NCBI GenBank assembly: GCA_910577935.1
Contig: CAJTOT010000001.1
Coordinates: 1 to 64,000 of the forward strand
Reading direction: 5' to 3'
DNA from: an uncultured Hungatella sp.
Lineage (GTDB): Bacteria > Bacillota > Clostridia > Lachnospirales > Lachnospiraceae
DNA length: 64,000 nt
The position numbers were made by a program, and so were the translations under genes. The notes beneath the pieces were generated by a model, which did no database searches, was not told where the DNA came from, and worked only from the letters and a program-made list of their open reading frames with translations. Shown here in pieces: positions 62,306-64,000 of the stretch (the stretch's first letter is position 1; each line of letters begins with the position of its first letter).

Positions 62306-62755
62306 TCACCACATCCTTCCTGTGAGCATTGTCAGTCTCACAAAGGTAAATACATTCTCCTGTGTAACGGCAATCCGTTCTTCCAGATTCTCCAGGGGTC
62401 TCTCATCAAGGAAAATCCTGTATATCCCGTCTTCAAAGCACTGTATGGCATTGTCCGCTGCCGCCTGGAGGTCTGCCTTCTTCTCTCCGTAGATAAGACC
62501 GAAGGAGACCTTGCCGCTTTCTGCCTTGTCCTCGATGGCCTCCTTTGTCAGGCATCTCAGAATCTCCGGCTGTTCCAGCCTTCGGTTGTAGTCTTCCACC
62601 CCCGCCTCGGTCAGGCCCAGAATCAGTTCCCGCACCGTGAAGGAGCCTGGCTCCTCCCCACCCTTTTCCCCGGTTCCCAGGGGAAGGTCGTAGCTCACAG
62701 GCTCTATGGAATGTCTCCGTTTTCCCATGGATTTGATGTTGACTCGAATCTTCAC
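62306..62755 (-). CDS. Unknown 149-residue protein of the DUF4132 operon
   Basis: A 149-residue cytosolic protein beginning MKIRVNIKSMGKRRHSIEPV, with a beta-rich start, a helical middle (TVRELILGLTEAGVEDYNRRLE) and a C-terminal FRIFLDERPLENLEER-like stretch (YRIFLDERPLENLEERI). I do not recognise a family. Its ATG overlaps the stop of the M29 gene by 4 bases (62752-62755), and its stop is 2 bases before the giant protein's ATG, so the three are translated together and probably act together. Confidence 0.8.
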   Translation of the reverse strand: MKIRVNIKSMGKRRHSIEPVSYDLPLGTGEKGGEEPGSFTVRELILGLTEAGVEDYNRRLEQPEILRCLTKEAIEDKAESGKVSFGLIYGEKKADLQAAADNAIQCFEDGIYRIFLDERPLENLEERIAVTQENVFTFVRLTMLTGRMW

Positions 62756-64000
62756 AGCAAAGCGCCTCCTTCTTCTAAGGCATGGTTGAGAGTCTCTGTC
62801 CCCGGGACCGCGAATCTTCCGCCCGCGATCACCGGCAGCTTCTCTCCCCCTTCAGTCACCCCGTAGATCTCATCTAATTCTCTGTAAGGGATGGTAATGT
62901 CTGTGTGGCAGTTGAAATAAGCCTTTGACAGATCTTCTTTTCTCAGGGCGGAAATTTCGTTGTCCCTGGCGATGATCTCCTTGCCGTCCGGGTTGAACAC
63001 CGCCGTGTCCTCAGACCAGCTGTAGCAGGTGTCGCCCACCGCAAAGTGGGGGCCCATCTTCTCCGCGATGAGGATGGGCAGCTTGTCCGCGATGCCGTAC
63101 TTCTGGGCCATGGCGTAGGCAGCCGTGTTGGTTCCGATGGCAAATTCTCCCATGGGCAGGGTGTCATGGTTCTTTAAGATCATCTGTTTGATCAGGGCCT
63201 TTCCCGCCTGGGGGTCCTCAAAGTTGTCGCAGGAGTAGGAAACCACTTTTCCGTCCCTGAACTCCATCAACAGATTTTTAAACTGGAAATCGCCGATGTA
63301 CACACTGCTTACATGGAGGGTCCCCTCCGTTCCCGCCAAAACCGGGGAGGTAAATACTTCGCCCAGAGGAATATTCACGTCTGCCACGCAGTTCTCGAAG
63401 TTGGTCTGCCTGTCAGGCTCCTCCAGTGTGTGGAGCTTTACGGTCATCCTTGTCCTGTTGCCCTCTTTCCCGGTCACCACCACATGGGACGCCTTGTCCA
63501 GGCGGTCGATGACGGACTGCTGGATATTCTTGTATACCTCATAGTCCAGGGTGTTGATCCTGATGGTTTCCTGAAAGATTTCCCTGAAATTCTTTCCGAT
63601 GGAAGGCTTGGGAAAGGCGATGATGGTAAAGCTGGTCTCCTCCCCCGGAACATACTGGTTCACCGTCCGGGAGGAGTCATTGGCGTGGGCGATGGTCAGC
63701 TTTTCCTGCTTTTCGCTCAGGGCCAGGGCTTCCGGCTTGTTCTCCGGCCGGAAGCCCTCCTCGCCGAAGGTCTCTATGACAGCGGGGCCGCCGTAGTCTC
63801 CTGCCTGTTTCTTCCATGTCTCATAGGCGGTTTTAAGCACCGCCAGTTTTCGGTCCGTAAAGCCCTTTTTCATGTACAGAGCCGAATCATAGCGGTGGTC
63901 ATAGTCGTACTGCCTGTTGGGGGAAGTGCCGTGAAATCCCCGTTTTCGGCTTGGATTCTTGTTCACCGACCACACGGCGGCCCGATAGATGACAGGCTCC
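62752..64000 (-). CDS. M29 family aminopeptidase-like protein (5' end outside window)
   Basis: The frame is open to base 64000 with no stop, so the N-terminus is cut off; at least 415 residues are visible. The C-terminal half has M29 (AmpS/aminopeptidase T) features: MGEFAIGTNTAAYAMAQKYG, ILIAEKMGPHFAVGDTCYSW and the C-terminal NCHTDITIPYRELD with further metal-binding candidates. The visible N-terminal region (about 1-120) is not typical for the family, so the protein is probably longer than the usual 410. It is translationally coupled to the small gene at 62306-62755. Confidence 0.75.
   Translation of the reverse strand, partial: EPVIYRAAVWSVNKNPSRKRGFHGTSPNRQYDYDHRYDSALYMKKGFTDRKLAVLKTAYETWKKQAGDYGGPAVIETFGEEGFRPENKPEALALSEKQEKLTIAHANDSSRTVNQYVPGEETSFTIIAFPKPSIGKNFREIFQETIRINTLDYEVYKNIQQSVIDRLDKASHVVVTGKEGNRTRMTVKLHTLEEPDRQTNFENCVADVNIPLGEVFTSPVLAGTEGTLHVSSVYIGDFQFKNLLMEFRDGKVVSYSCDNFEDPQAGKALIKQMILKNHDTLPMGEFAIGTNTAAYAMAQKYGIADKLPILIAEKMGPHFAVGDTCYSWSEDTAVFNPDGKEIIARDNEISALRKEDLSKAYFNCHTDITIPYRELDEIYGVTEGGEKLPVIAGGRFAVPGTETLNHALEEGGALL

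Noticed and set aside
1..64000. tRNA, rRNA, CRISPR array or intact transposase
   Set aside because: No cloverleaf, rRNA motif, regularly spaced repeats or transposase domain was recognised in reading both strands; a dedicated search would be needed to exclude a weak case.

Overview
This window looks like chromosome from an anaerobic gut-type Clostridia, most likely a Lachnospiraceae member of the Enterocloster/Lachnoclostridium kind. The evidence is a moderately GC-rich sequence with strong AGGAGG-type ribosome sites, an AAA-ATPase-like gene of the sort multiplied in anaerobic Firmicutes, Tat/lipoprotein flavoreductases, YesN-type two-component systems, a DUF4132 protein and short dispersed intergenic repeats. 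No rRNA, tRNA, CRISPR array or intact transposase was seen. The placement is inferred from gene content and style, not from a marker gene.

Layout. 0-2 kb: 5' part of an AAA-ATPase-like gene, a 147-bp inverted-repeat element beside an HxlR regulator remnant, and two small conserved genes (DUF1349, DUF1801-like). 2-5 kb: a MerR regulator and its probable target, an exported flavin reductase whose promoter has the 19-bp spacer typical of MerR control. 5-8 kb: a response regulator and a sugar-ABC permease that have both lost their N-termini and abut at a sharp junction near 6675-6685, followed by an intact partner permease. 8-11 kb: an MBOAT acyltransferase with an SGNH-like partner.

11-24 kb: a probable cell-wall amino-sugar locus. 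A binding-protein ABC transporter is co-oriented with murQ and a beta-lactamase-family serine hydrolase. Divergent from it lies a binding protein/sensor kinase/response regulator set, followed by convergent BadF-type (GlcNAc/MurNAc kinase-like), PHP-hydrolase and M20-hydrolase genes. My inference is sensing, import and degradation of MurNAc-type sugars, possibly the 6-phosphate.

26.5-35.3 kb: a complete yhf-type operon in the order yhfZ-yhfY-yhfT-yhfU-amidase-php-yhfS-yhfX-yhfW. It is homologous to the functionally unassigned E. coli yhfSTU-php-yhfWXYZ cluster but reordered, and it gains an amidase-signature enzyme with an intact Lys-Ser-Ser triad. Transporter-like, PLP, metal-hydrolase, phosphomutase-like and regulator genes appear to form one undescribed catabolic pathway. 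This is the strongest candidate for a new system in the window.

35.8-42 kb: two near-identical hemerythrin/CheX-like/receiver proteins flank a YjfB-like gene and an Agr-style GHKL kinase/LytTR regulator pair. 42-50 kb: GNAT, M13 peptidase, pgi, LysR with a divergent MATE exporter, and a coiled-coil/DUF2325-like protein. 50-57 kb: kptA, an exported nuclease and the purE-purM-purN-purD operon, with two copies of a 110-bp repeat that can fold as a pseudoknot and a 165-bp inverted-repeat element. 57-64 kb: an operon of an M29 aminopeptidase (cut by the window edge), an unknown 149-residue protein and a 1696-residue DUF4132 protein.
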